A DNA stretch of 64,000 bases from NCBI RefSeq assembly GCF_946482605.1, contig NZ_CAMLSE010000010.1:218164-282163 (forward strand), written 5' to 3'. Shown piece after piece: positions 34,048-42,372 of the stretch. Under the pieces are notes generated by a model. The model did no database searches. It saw only the letters and a program-made list of their open reading frames with translations, and was not told the DNA's origin. The first letter of the stretch is position 1. The number at the start of each line of letters is the position of its first letter. The stretch is from an uncultured Dyadobacter sp. GTDB lineage: Bacteria; Bacteroidota; Bacteroidia; Cytophagales; Spirosomataceae. A program made the position numbers and the translations under genes.

Positions 34048-34064
34048 TTCAGGGGCCGGGTTTT
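34031..34064. terminator. Bidirectional terminator between hemH and the cysteine desulfurase gene
   Basis: AAAACCCGGCC at 34031-34041 pairs perfectly with 34054-34064, giving an 11-bp stem with A4 at the left and T4 at the right. The loop contains a second small stem (CCTGA with TCAGG). The hemH stop codon TGA lies inside the hairpin. Confidence 0.88.
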
Positions 34065-34089
34065 GGCTTTTATAGCGTAGTGCCTGCTA

Positions 34090-35238
34090 TTACAAGCTGA
34101 CACTCTCCTTTTTATAAAGACCGATCAATGTCTCGGCAGCATAATCGATTTCCGTTTCGGTATTATATTTCCCGAATGAGAAACGCACATTAGCCCTGCT
34201 TTCATCGATCCTAAGCTCATTTAGCACATGTGAACCAATGTCGGTACCGCTCGAACATGCGCTGCCGCCAGACACCGCTATTCCCGCGATATCCAGATTG
34301 AACAGGAGCATATCGCTGATATCCGACGGTGGCAGACTTACACTTAGCACTGTGTACAGGCTCTTATCCAGCTCGCCTGAATTTCCGTTGAAAGTCACGC
34401 CCTCAATTCCATCTTTCAGCTTTGCAATCATACGTCCTTTCAGGCCTTCAATGTGCTGCTGGTGGGCATCCATGTCGCGGTAGGCGATTTCCAGCGCCTT
34501 TGCAAGCCCCACAATGCCGTAAATATTCTCTGTCCCTCCCCGCATGTTGCGCTCTTGTGCGCCCCCATGTACGAGGGGATTGATCTTAATCCCAGGACGC
34601 ACATACAAGAATCCCACACCTTTGGGGCCATTGAACTTATGCGCCGCACCCACGATGAAATTTGTTTTCAGCTTTTGCAGGTCATGCCGGTAATGGCCCA
34701 TCGTCTGCACTGTATCACAATGAAAAATAGCATCGTATCGCTCGCAGAGATCGCCCACTGCATTCAGATCGAGCAGGTTACCTATTTCGTTATTTCCGTG
34801 CATCAGGGATACGAGGGAACGTGGCTTTGTCGCCAGTAGCGATTCGAGATCTTCCAGATCTACCTCGCCCCTTTCATTGAGCTTTACAAAACTCAGCTCG
34901 ATCTGCCCGAGCTTTTTAAGGTGTTCAAGCGTATGCAGTACCGCGTGGTGCTCGATGCGGGAAGTGATCGCATGTTTCAGGCCATATGTCTCAATGCTGG
35001 AACGGATGGCAGTATTGTCCGCCTCAGTACCTCCGGACGTGAAAAAAATCTCGGCAGGTGCCGCATTCAATATGCCGGCAATACTCTTTCTGGCGCGTTC
35101 GATAGACGAGCGTACCGCGCGGCCGTACGAGTGAATGGAAGAGGGGTTACCGAATTGCTCGGTCATCAGCGGCAGCATCGCTTCCAGCACCTCAGGGTCT
35201 AGTTGCGTCGTTGCAGCATTGTCCAGATAGACTTTCAT
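34090..35238 (-). CDS. Cysteine desulfurase (NifS/IscS family)
   Basis: The 382-residue PLP enzyme removes sulfur from cysteine for iron-sulfur clusters and thiolated tRNA. It has VYLDNAATTQLDPEVLEAM, FFTSGGTEADNTAI, SLMHGNNEIGNLLDL and FHCDTVQTMGH. The PLP lysine is in IVGAAHKFNGPKGVGFLYVR, and the persulfide-forming cysteine is in SGGSACSSGTDIGSHVL. The insertion around the cysteine (SACSSG) is of the group I NifS/IscS type. No iscU or other cluster gene is adjacent, so this may be a general desulfurase, for example for tRNA. It is a single gene on the minus strand, convergent with hemH. Confidence 0.94.
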   Translation of the reverse strand: MKVYLDNAATTQLDPEVLEAMLPLMTEQFGNPSSIHSYGRAVRSSIERARKSIAGILNAAPAEIFFTSGGTEADNTAIRSSIETYGLKHAITSRIEHHAVLHTLEHLKKLGQIELSFVKLNERGEVDLEDLESLLATKPRSLVSLMHGNNEIGNLLDLNAVGDLCERYDAIFHCDTVQTMGHYRHDLQKLKTNFIVGAAHKFNGPKGVGFLYVRPGIKINPLVHGGAQERNMRGGTENIYGIVGLAKALEIAYRDMDAHQQHIEGLKGRMIAKLKDGIEGVTFNGNSGELDKSLYTVLSVSLPPSDISDMLLFNLDIAGIAVSGGSACSSGTDIGSHVLNELRIDESRANVRFSFGKYNTETEIDYAAETLIGLYKKESVSL

Positions 35239-35315
35239 AGGGATATAAAATTAGAAAGATCACTCATTGTCCAATTCCGACAACGAGTGACCCAATGACT
35301 CATGCAACAGCTTTA

Positions 35316-36719
35316 CTACTTCTTCGGTTCCGAGATGATTTCTTTGATATCCGAGATAATCTTGTTAGCGAGGCTGGTAGCTGTCGTTTGTGTTTCCGAT
35401 TCGGAGTAAATACGGATGATCGGCTCGGTATTCGACTTTCTGAGGTGTACCCATTCGCGGTCAAATTCGATCCGGACGCCATCGATCGTATTCAGCGGCT
35501 GCTTGGAATACCGTGTCTGAATGCGGTCCAGGATGTTATCCACGTTGATATCCGGCGTCAGTTCAATCTTATTTTTCGAGATATAGTAATTCGGATAAGA
35601 TCTCCGCAGCACCGAAGCCGTTTTTCCAAATTTCGCAAGGTGCGTCAGGAACAATGCGATACCTACCAGCGCGTCGCGGCCATAATGGCTTTCAGGATAA
35701 ATCACCCCTCCATTGCCTTCGCCGCCGATGATGGCAGCATTGGCCTTCATCATATTCACCACATTCACCTCTCCTACCGCCGATGCAAAGTATTTACCTC
35801 CTGCCTTCACCGTTACATCCCGCAAAGCGGCAGTGGACGAAAGATTGGAAACTGTATTACCGGGTGTATTTTTCAGCACATAGTCGGCCACGGCCACCAG
35901 TGTATATTCTTCTCCAAACGGCGTGCCGTCTTCGCACATCAATGCAAGCCGGTCAACATCCGGATCTACAACGATCCCCAGATTAAATGAACCGTCGTTC
36001 AGTTCCTTGCTGATTTCCCGCAAATGTTCAGGAAGTGGCTCCGGATTGTGTGCAAAATTACCGGTTGGTTCGCAATTCAGTTTTTTGATATTTTTGGAAG
36101 CGACGCCTAATGCTTCGAGCAACATGGGCACTACGATCCCGCCGGTGGAGTTCACAGCATCGACGACAATCCGAAAATTGGCATTCCTGATGGCATCGAC
36201 ATCCACGAGCGCCAGCGATAGCACGTGGTCGATGTGCCTTTGCAGGTAAGTGTCGTCGGAGGTGTAGCTTCCGAGTTTTTTGACGTCCGTAAAAATGAAG
36301 TCTTCCTGGTCTGCAATCCTCAAAACCTCCTCGCCTTCCGACTCAGAAATAAACTCCCCTTCATGGTTCAGCAGTTTGAGGGCATTCCATTGGATAGGGT
36401 TGTGGCTTGCAGTCAGGATAATTCCACCTGATGCATCCTCTGCCTTGACAGCTATCTCAACCGTCGGAGTCGTAGACAGACCCAGATCCAGCACATTAAG
36501 TCCCACTCCCTGCAAAGTACCGGCCACCAGACGGCTCACCATTTCACCTGAAAGTCTGGCGTCTCGGCCAATTACAACCTTCAAATTCTGTGGATTACTA
36601 CGCCTCAACCATGTTCCGTATGCAGCGGCAAACTTAACAACATCAATCGGAGTCAGCGCCTCACCCGATTTTCCACCCACGATTCCCCTGATTCCTGAGA
36701 TAGATTTAATTAACGTCAC
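35316..36719 (-). CDS. glmM: Phosphoglucosamine mutase / phosphohexomutase
   Basis: The 467-residue protein belongs to the alpha-D-phosphohexomutases. The phosphoserine is in GGIILTASHNPIQWN (Ser105), the magnesium loop is IVVDPDVDRLALM, the sugar-binding loop is VIGGEGNGGVIYPESHYGRD, and the phosphate-binding tail is WVHLRKSNTEPIIRIYSES. The N-terminus SISGIRGIVGG and the overall length match GlmM of Bacteroidota, which makes glucosamine-1-phosphate for cell-wall synthesis. Phosphomannomutase activity cannot be excluded. A clear two-element promoter precedes it. Confidence 0.87.
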   Translation of the reverse strand: MTLIKSISGIRGIVGGKSGEALTPIDVVKFAAAYGTWLRRSNPQNLKVVIGRDARLSGEMVSRLVAGTLQGVGLNVLDLGLSTTPTVEIAVKAEDASGGIILTASHNPIQWNALKLLNHEGEFISESEGEEVLRIADQEDFIFTDVKKLGSYTSDDTYLQRHIDHVLSLALVDVDAIRNANFRIVVDAVNSTGGIVVPMLLEALGVASKNIKKLNCEPTGNFAHNPEPLPEHLREISKELNDGSFNLGIVVDPDVDRLALMCEDGTPFGEEYTLVAVADYVLKNTPGNTVSNLSSTAALRDVTVKAGGKYFASAVGEVNVVNMMKANAAIIGGEGNGGVIYPESHYGRDALVGIALFLTHLAKFGKTASVLRRSYPNYYISKNKIELTPDINVDNILDRIQTRYSKQPLNTIDGVRIEFDREWVHLRKSNTEPIIRIYSESETQTTATSLANKIISDIKEIISEPKK

Positions 36720-36748
36720 GATCTAGAATTCCTCTTTTTGTTTGGTTG

Positions 36749-36776
36749 CAAAAGTACTAAAATTCCCTCTCCACAA
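36749..36776 (-). promoter_or_regulatory. Promoter of glmM
   Basis: On the minus strand TTG (plus-strand CAA at 36774-36776) is followed after 17 bp by TACTTTTG (plus-strand 36749-36756), within the spacing range of the Bacteroidota consensus. It ends 29 bp before the glmM start codon. Confidence 0.68.
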
Positions 36777-36900
36777 TTAGGTTTTTCTACAAACAAAAAA
36801 CAACAATTGAGTTTCTGGACTTATAATCTGCATTATTTCCACCCTCTCAGTGATTTGCCGGAAAGTCCTCCGCAAAATGTTTCCTGTGAGTAAAAATCGT

Positions 36901-37641
36901 TTACACTTTCGAAACTTCTCCCATTTTACTCAGCACAGGATCCATCCATTCGAGCGATAGTTTCTGCACGGAGTTGCTCAAAAGCGCACTCCATTGCTTC
37001 CCCACATAATCCAGATCATCCTTTTCAAAACGATGCTCCAATAGCTGGAATGAATCTTTTTCATACATCACTACATCGATCGGGTAGTCCACATCATTGG
37101 AACTTACCCTCGTCGAATCGAATGACAAAAATCCTATTTTAAGAGCGTCCTGCATTGATGACTCAAATTTGAGACTGCGGTAGAGCAATGGCTTTCCGTA
37201 ACCCGAATTGCCGATGATGATAAACGGAGAACCATCACCTACTTCCACCCAGTTGCCTTCCGGGTACAACAGGAAAAGTTTGTGTTCCGAATCATTCTGA
37301 AGCTGCCCGCCGACAATCGCAAACAGATTGAATACAAGTCCTGCATTACTCAATGCATGCCTGTCTTCCTCGGCGACCCGCCGCACCTGCTGCCCCAACG
37401 CATTTACTGCTTTGTAAAGCTTGTCGAATGAAGTGTCCCTTTCTTCCAGGACTTCTTTGAAATAGGTAATGGCTTTGTCCCGCACCGACCGTAAACCCGA
37501 GGTCATGACAAAAATCGAGTGCTTTTCGGACTGGTAAACGGATACTTTTTTATTGGTAGAAACCTCGGTTCCGGAAGTAAGTCGCGTATCAGCAATGGCC
37601 ACCAGGCCGGATGCTACTTTGATACCCAGGCAATATGTCAT
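36901..37641 (-). CDS. Anbu-type proteasome-like peptidase
   Basis: The 246-residue protein begins MTYCLGIKVASGLVAIADTR. After removal of the initiator Met the first residue is Thr1, the N-terminal nucleophile. Asp17 lies in AIADTR and a lysine pair at residues 30-31 in NKKV, together the proteasome-fold active site. The body continues IFVMTSGLRSVRDKAITYF and ends in an Anbu-like C-terminal region. Anbu forms open helical rings rather than barrels. It follows an alpha-E domain gene by 48 bp, a known partner. The usual ATP-grasp partner gene is not adjacent. The substrate is unknown. Confidence 0.9.
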   Translation of the reverse strand: MTYCLGIKVASGLVAIADTRLTSGTEVSTNKKVSVYQSEKHSIFVMTSGLRSVRDKAITYFKEVLEERDTSFDKLYKAVNALGQQVRRVAEEDRHALSNAGLVFNLFAIVGGQLQNDSEHKLFLLYPEGNWVEVGDGSPFIIIGNSGYGKPLLYRSLKFESSMQDALKIGFLSFDSTRVSSNDVDYPIDVVMYEKDSFQLLEHRFEKDDLDYVGKQWSALLSNSVQKLSLEWMDPVLSKMGEVSKV

Positions 37642-37689
37642 GTATTACGGCTCAATGGTGATAGAGTCGCTAAGATAGGAAAGTTTTGA

Positions 37690-38712
37690 TCAGTTCATCC
37701 ACTGGCTCTTGAAATGCCCCGACGTCTGCCCCATCGACTGACTTTGTGACTGACCGGTTTCCAGACCGAAATACATATCGAAGATTTTGTTATCCACTTC
37801 GTTATTCTTGATCTGAAACTTATCCAGATATTCGTGCAGTCCCATTTTAAAAACATCCTCTACGTCAGTGAATTCCAACTCACTACGGATTTTGCTCAAT
37901 GCCCGTTCGGCCGGATTGGTATAGCCACGCTCGGGAATGGATCCGGCTATGGCGTACAACGAGAGCTCGGCCTGGCGCACACAGTATGCGATGGACCGCG
38001 GAAAGAGCTTATCCAGGATCAGGAAGGCCACGATGTTCATCGGTGTCAGCGCACGGTGCGTTTGCCGGTACATATTATAGGCGCTCACCGATTTCAGCAC
38101 CGCCGTCCAGAGCATCAGATCGAGTGTAGAGCCGGAAGTACCCGCGTCCTGCATCAGTGTGAAATATTTCACATCCAGGAAACGAGAGCATTTGTCCGCC
38201 CGTTCGATATGCCGCCCCAGTCTTCCGAAATGCCAGGCCTCATTTCGCGTGATAGAGGCATCCACTACGCCATGGAATAGCTGGCAATTTTTACGGATGT
38301 CGGTAAAGTATGCCTGCATATGGTCCATATTCCGGAAATCGTCCGGCGACGTCGCTTTAATGGCAAGGTAAAATGTGTTGATACTCTCCCACATTTCCTT
38401 AGAGATCGTCTCCCGGATCGTGCGTGCATTCTCCCTCGCCTCGTAAAGACAGCTGATGATCGAATTCGGATTGCGCTTATCGAACGTCATGAAATGGATG
38501 ACATCCTCCTTAGTAGGCTTGTCATAATATTTATAGAAAAGAAAATGGTCAGCCGTCGCGATCAGAAGTGGCTCCCATTGTTCATCCACATCAGGGGGAA
38601 GGTCCAGAGCCAGGTTGAAATTAACTCCCACGAAACGGGCGTAATTCTCGACCCGTTCCATATAACGATTCATCCAGTAAATAGAATTCGCAACTCGGCT
38701 CAGCATAAACAA
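37690..38712 (-). CDS. Alpha-E domain protein (DUF403)
   Basis: The 340-residue, all-helical protein starts MLSRVANSIYWMNRYMERVE, the hallmark of the alpha-E domain. It continues with NYARFVGVNFNLALDLP, SIISCLYEARENARTIRETI, WHFGRLGRHIERADKCSRFLD, and FLILDKLFPRSIAYCVRQAE. The residues E and R in YMERVENYAR and RHIERADK are those conserved in the family. The domain is found with Anbu peptidases, circularly permuted ATP-grasp enzymes and transglutaminase-like proteins, in what may be a peptide ligase-protease system. Here it is coupled only to Anbu. Its molecular role is unknown. Confidence 0.9.
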   Translation of the reverse strand: MFMLSRVANSIYWMNRYMERVENYARFVGVNFNLALDLPPDVDEQWEPLLIATADHFLFYKYYDKPTKEDVIHFMTFDKRNPNSIISCLYEARENARTIRETISKEMWESINTFYLAIKATSPDDFRNMDHMQAYFTDIRKNCQLFHGVVDASITRNEAWHFGRLGRHIERADKCSRFLDVKYFTLMQDAGTSGSTLDLMLWTAVLKSVSAYNMYRQTHRALTPMNIVAFLILDKLFPRSIAYCVRQAELSLYAIAGSIPERGYTNPAERALSKIRSELEFTDVEDVFKMGLHEYLDKFQIKNNEVDNKIFDMYFGLETGQSQSQSMGQTSGHFKSQWMN

Positions 38713-38926
38713 AAAGTAATGTCTGTAAAATGTTAAATCAGAATAATCATTAGGCGATCATACCAAAATACCTAATAAAATTTTGCAAATACAAGGATAT
38801 ACAAAAAGTAATATTATTTCCCCAAAGAGTTTTATTCCATTAAAAATCCGCTGCCCGGCTTGGAATCTTCCCGAAACATTTAATTTTTGTAACTTATCAC
38901 ATTGTAAACTATAACCCGTATTTCCT

Positions 38927-40492
38927 GTGTCAAAGAAAGAACAATTTATTGCAGCAATTCAGAAATCTTATCAAACTGACAAACCTGTAATTCATTTGGG
39001 GTCCGCCATACTGGACGGAGAGGTCATTGGCGAGGCGCGTGTTAACCTTCCCTTGCGCATGATGAACCGTCATGGCCTGGTTGCCGGGGCCACAGGATCG
39101 GGAAAGACGCGTACTTTGCAAGTCCTTGCCGAGCAGCTTTCCGCGGCCGGCGTGCCGGTTTTTATGTCCGACATCAAGGGCGATCTCTCCGGGATCGCAC
39201 AGCCCGGCAAAACCAACGCCGCCCTGGAAGAACGAGCCCAGGTACTGGGTACAGTCTTCGAACCGAAAGGCTTCCCGGTTGAATTATATTCATTGAGCGG
39301 GCAAAAGGGCTCGCAAATGCGGGCTACCGTACTCGAATTCGGGCCTATACTTTTGTCCAAAATCTTTGAACTGAACGAAACACAAGCCGGCGTTCTCGCT
39401 ATCCTTTTTAAATACGCCGACGACAAGGATCTGCCGATGGTAGACCTGAACGACCTGAAAAAGGTATTGAACTACCTCGCCGAGGGCCCCGGCGCTGCCG
39501 AGATCAAGGCCGACTACGGCACCATATCAGCCTCGACAGCCGGTACGATTCTCCGCAAGATCGTTGCATTGGAACAGCAGGGTGTAGGCAGTATTTTCGG
39601 CGAGAAATCCTTTGATATCGACGACCTGATCAGCAAAGTCGACGGCCAGGGTGTCATAAGCCTTCTGAATGTTTCAGACGTGCAGGATAAGCCAGCCCTG
39701 TTTTCGACATTCATGCTCAGCCTCCTCGCCGAATTATACCATAAGCTCCCCGAAGCCGGCGATCTGGACAAACCCAAACTGGTGTTTTTCCTTGACGAAG
39801 CGCATTTGCTGTTCAAAGACGCACCAAGGGCATTCATGGATCAGATCGAGCAGGTAGTGCGCCTGATCCGTTCCAAAGGTGTCGGTATTTTCTTCTGTAC
39901 GCAGATGGCACAGGACGTGCCGGTGTCGGTGCTGGGCCAGCTGGGTAACCGTGTGCAGCACGTGTTGCGCGCTTTCACGCCGCAGGACGCCGACGCATTG
40001 AAGGCAACCGTGAAGACGTATCCGAAATCCGACTACTATTCCATTGATCAGGTACTGACCACCCTCGGTATCGGCCAGGCGCTAATCACCGTTCTCAACG
40101 AAAAAGGTATACCGACCGAGGTCGCAGCTACTCACCTCATGCCGCCGGCATCCATTATGGGACCTATGGTGCAGGCGGACTACGATAAGCACGTCCAGCA
40201 ATCAGATCTGTATACAAAATACAAGGATCCCATTGATCCCGAGAGCGCTTACGAGATCCTGACCAGGCGTATGGAAGAGCAGGCCCGCAAGGAAACAGAA
40301 GCTAAGGAAGCGGAAGTACAGGCGAAGGTCGAGGCTAAAAAGGAGAAAGAGCAATCGAGCATGATCTCCGACGCACTCAACTCGCCACTGGCGAAGCAAA
40401 TCGGCCGCGAAGTGGTGCGTGGCGTTTTCGGAATGTTATTTGGAAAGAAAACCGGCACACGAAAAAGCGGAGGCGGGTTATTTGGATTCTAA
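38927..40492 (+). CDS. HerA-like P-loop ATPase (DUF853)
   Basis: Translation starts at GTG 38927 (MSKKEQFIAAIQKSYQTDKP). The 521-residue protein has Walker A GATGSGKTRTLQVLAEQL at about residues 53-61, Walker B KLVFFLDEAHLLFKD, and sensor-like FCTQMAQDVPVSVLGQLGN. The C-terminal 90 residues are charged and coiled (EEQARKETEAKEAEVQAKVE) and end in a glycine-rich tail. This is the DUF853/YjgR-type branch of HerA/FtsK ATPases. No nuclease partner such as NurA or SIR2 is adjacent, which argues against a HerA-type defence system. It could move DNA or another polymer. The function is unproven. Confidence 0.88.
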   Translation: MSKKEQFIAAIQKSYQTDKPVIHLGSAILDGEVIGEARVNLPLRMMNRHGLVAGATGSGKTRTLQVLAEQLSAAGVPVFMSDIKGDLSGIAQPGKTNAALEERAQVLGTVFEPKGFPVELYSLSGQKGSQMRATVLEFGPILLSKIFELNETQAGVLAILFKYADDKDLPMVDLNDLKKVLNYLAEGPGAAEIKADYGTISASTAGTILRKIVALEQQGVGSIFGEKSFDIDDLISKVDGQGVISLLNVSDVQDKPALFSTFMLSLLAELYHKLPEAGDLDKPKLVFFLDEAHLLFKDAPRAFMDQIEQVVRLIRSKGVGIFFCTQMAQDVPVSVLGQLGNRVQHVLRAFTPQDADALKATVKTYPKSDYYSIDQVLTTLGIGQALITVLNEKGIPTEVAATHLMPPASIMGPMVQADYDKHVQQSDLYTKYKDPIDPESAYEILTRRMEEQARKETEAKEAEVQAKVEAKKEKEQSSMISDALNSPLAKQIGREVVRGVFGMLFGKKTGTRKSGGGLFGF

Positions 40493-40557
40493 ACATCCAA
40501 ATGCCGGGGTGTTGGAGTAGAATAACGTCTGGCGCAGTAAACGTTCGGCGTGGTGAA

Positions 40558-40681
40558 CGTTGGGCGTAGTCTATGACTACGTCGGAGCGAATGCCGGTCT
40601 CCGACCGGCATTACAAGATGTGAATTTTCGCTGGTCAGAGACTAGCAAACGCTCGGACGTAGTCACAGACTACGCCCAACG
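40558..40681. repeat. Composite extragenic palindrome with three nested hairpins
   Basis: Arms 40558-40589 and 40650-40681 (32 bp each) are inverted repeats differing at two positions. Each arm holds its own small palindrome, CGTAGTC-NNN-GACTACG (40565-40581 and 40658-40674). Between them is a perfect 10-bp hairpin, AATGCCGGTC with its complement, at 40590-40612. It lies between the convergent ends of the HerA-like and thioesterase genes. No T-run follows, so it is a REP/BIME-like element rather than a classic terminator. Confidence 0.85.
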
Positions 40682-40707
40682 AACACCAACAAACCCAACC
40701 AACACCC

Positions 40708-41271
40708 TCAAACATCCGTATCGTAGGCGATCAGGCAACGCTGATCTGCGAGTTTATCAAGATTATCCTGCACATCAAGGCGTGTTTTGGCATTATCAAA
40801 CGCGTCTCGATACTTTTCTTTCAGCTCCCGGCGCTTAATCGCTTCCAGGAAACGGCGGGCGTCGTCCTCATTTTCCAGCACCAGCTCAGGCACAACGGTC
40901 GGTTTGTTGCTATCGTCTTTGGCCACCATGGTCACGTAAGAAGTATTGGTATGCCGCACAGTGCGGTTTCTTACATTCTCGGCCACCACACGGATACCGA
41001 CGACCAGCGAAGTCCTCCCCACATAATTGACCGACGCGTGCAATGAAACGAGGTCGCCTACCTCCACCGGTTCGAGGAAATCCACCGCATCCACCGAAAC
41101 CGTCACGCAATACGTCCCCGCATGCCGCGACGCACATGCGTACGCCACTTTGTCGATCAGCGAGAGCAATATGCCGCCGTGGATTTTCCCGCCGAAATTG
41201 GCATAGGACGGGATCATTAATTCGGTGAGGGTGGTCTGGGAAAAACTGACGGGCCTGGGCTCCATGTGCAA
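40708..41271 (-). CDS. YciA/Acot-like acyl-CoA thioesterase
   Basis: The 187-residue protein has a hotdog domain over the first 130 residues. ELMIPSYANFGGKIHGGILL carries the HGG-containing active loop. LIDKVAYACASRHAGTYCVT, DAVDFLEPVEVGDLVSLHAS and VNYVGRTSLVVGIRVVAEN follow, with the serine and aspartate pattern of the acyl-CoA thioester hydrolase (BFIT/YciA) group. A charged helical tail of about 55 residues (RRFLEAIKRRELKEKYR) follows the domain. It starts 3 bp after the Gfo/Idh gene stop and likely ends a three-gene unit with the ceramidase-like gene. The acyl chain length handled is unknown. Confidence 0.9.
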   Translation of the reverse strand: MHMEPRPVSFSQTTLTELMIPSYANFGGKIHGGILLSLIDKVAYACASRHAGTYCVTVSVDAVDFLEPVEVGDLVSLHASVNYVGRTSLVVGIRVVAENVRNRTVRHTNTSYVTMVAKDDSNKPTVVPELVLENEDDARRFLEAIKRRELKEKYRDAFDNAKTRLDVQDNLDKLADQRCLIAYDTDV

Positions 41272-41274
41272 GGT

Positions 41275-42360
41275 TTATTTTTTCAGAAAGATAGTCTTAC
41301 CGGTTCTGGCAGCCTCCTTGGCTGTTTCCAGTATCTCCACGACGGTCACATTCACCGGCAACCCGTACAAATCATTGTGATCGAGTTTGAGACGTCCCTG
41401 CACGACGTCGGCCAGCACGGAAAACGGGTCAGTGTATGGCGCGGGACGAGGATCCAGTTTAAGCGTTTCTTCCGGCGCCTTCTCCTGTAGACGCTGACGC
41501 ACCACTGTCGGGTTCACCGCGATCGCATATCCTTTGTTGCCGTAAACCTCCATATCCTTTCGTGCAAACGACCAGTTCCATGAGCCTTGGATAATGCATT
41601 GGGCCTTCGGGTATTGCAGGATGATGGACGCCTCGTCATCTACGTTCTTGTAAATATCCGGCTTGTTTTGATGTGTCACCGCAGTGATCGAAATAGGGCG
41701 CTCACCTTTCATCAACCAAGTCATCAGGTTGGCGCCATAACATCCGAAATCGACCAATGCACCGGCACCATTCTTGACCGGATCGGTCAGAATGGCGAAG
41801 AATTCCTTGCTCACTCCGATCTCCCTGGGGCCCTGATGGCCATCGTTCACCATTACTTTCCGAATGTCGCCCAGCTTACCTTCTTCCACCAGCTGGTTGA
41901 CGTGCTGATTGCTGGCATACCAGGATGTTTCATAGTTAGTCAATACCTGAACGCCATTTTGCGTGGCTAGCTTCTGAATTTCTTTGGCGTCGGAAAATGT
42001 GGTTGCCAGCGGCTTTTCAACCATCACATGAATTTTCCGCGGCGCACAAGCCCTTACGATCACCACGTGCTCGTTAATGGCTCCGAATGCCGATACAGCT
42101 TCCGGTTTCGCTTCGTCCAGCATTCTGTTGAGATCTGAATAAAACAATTTAGGGTCCAGTTTGTATCGTTCTGTAAACTGTTTAACCAGATCGGGATTCG
42201 TCTCATAGATTCCCACCAGTTCGATATCCTTTTTCTCTTTCCGATTAAAAATCCAGCCAACATGTCCGTGGCTCAACCCGGCGACAGCCACGCGTACCGG
42301 TTTTTGCGCAAATGCCTGTACACTCATCAATGCAAGGCACAACAATACAAATGTTCTCAT
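41275..42360 (-). CDS. Exported Gfo/Idh/MocA family oxidoreductase
   Basis: The 361-residue protein begins with a signal peptide (MRTFVLLCLALMSVQAFAQ), which is unusual for this NAD(P)-dependent fold but common in Bacteroidota, where the cofactor may be tightly bound. The Rossmann start is VRVAVAGLSHGHVGWIFNRK, the sugar-site segment is HVMVEKPLATTFSDAKEIQ (EKP), and NGAGALVDFGCYGANLMTWL is in the C-terminal half. Exported members include GH109-like glycosidases that hydrolyse by an NAD-assisted redox path. It is 12 bp downstream of the ceramidase-like gene. The pair may process glycolipids at the envelope, which is inference. Confidence 0.87.
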   Translation of the reverse strand: MRTFVLLCLALMSVQAFAQKPVRVAVAGLSHGHVGWIFNRKEKKDIELVGIYETNPDLVKQFTERYKLDPKLFYSDLNRMLDEAKPEAVSAFGAINEHVVIVRACAPRKIHVMVEKPLATTFSDAKEIQKLATQNGVQVLTNYETSWYASNQHVNQLVEEGKLGDIRKVMVNDGHQGPREIGVSKEFFAILTDPVKNGAGALVDFGCYGANLMTWLMKGERPISITAVTHQNKPDIYKNVDDEASIILQYPKAQCIIQGSWNWSFARKDMEVYGNKGYAIAVNPTVVRQRLQEKAPEETLKLDPRPAPYTDPFSVLADVVQGRLKLDHNDLYGLPVNVTVVEILETAKEAARTGKTIFLKK

Positions 42361-42372
42361 AGTAGTTACGGT

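Noticed and set aside
35295..35990. Plus-strand open frame of 231 codons over the glmM 3' end
   Set aside because: It is antisense to well-conserved glmM codons, and its protein is rich in Arg, His and Ile with no family pattern, as expected of a shadow frame.
38927..40492. HerA-NurA or HerA-SIR2 defence system
   Set aside because: The ATPase is of the DUF853 type, and no nuclease, SIR2 or DUF4297 gene is adjacent.
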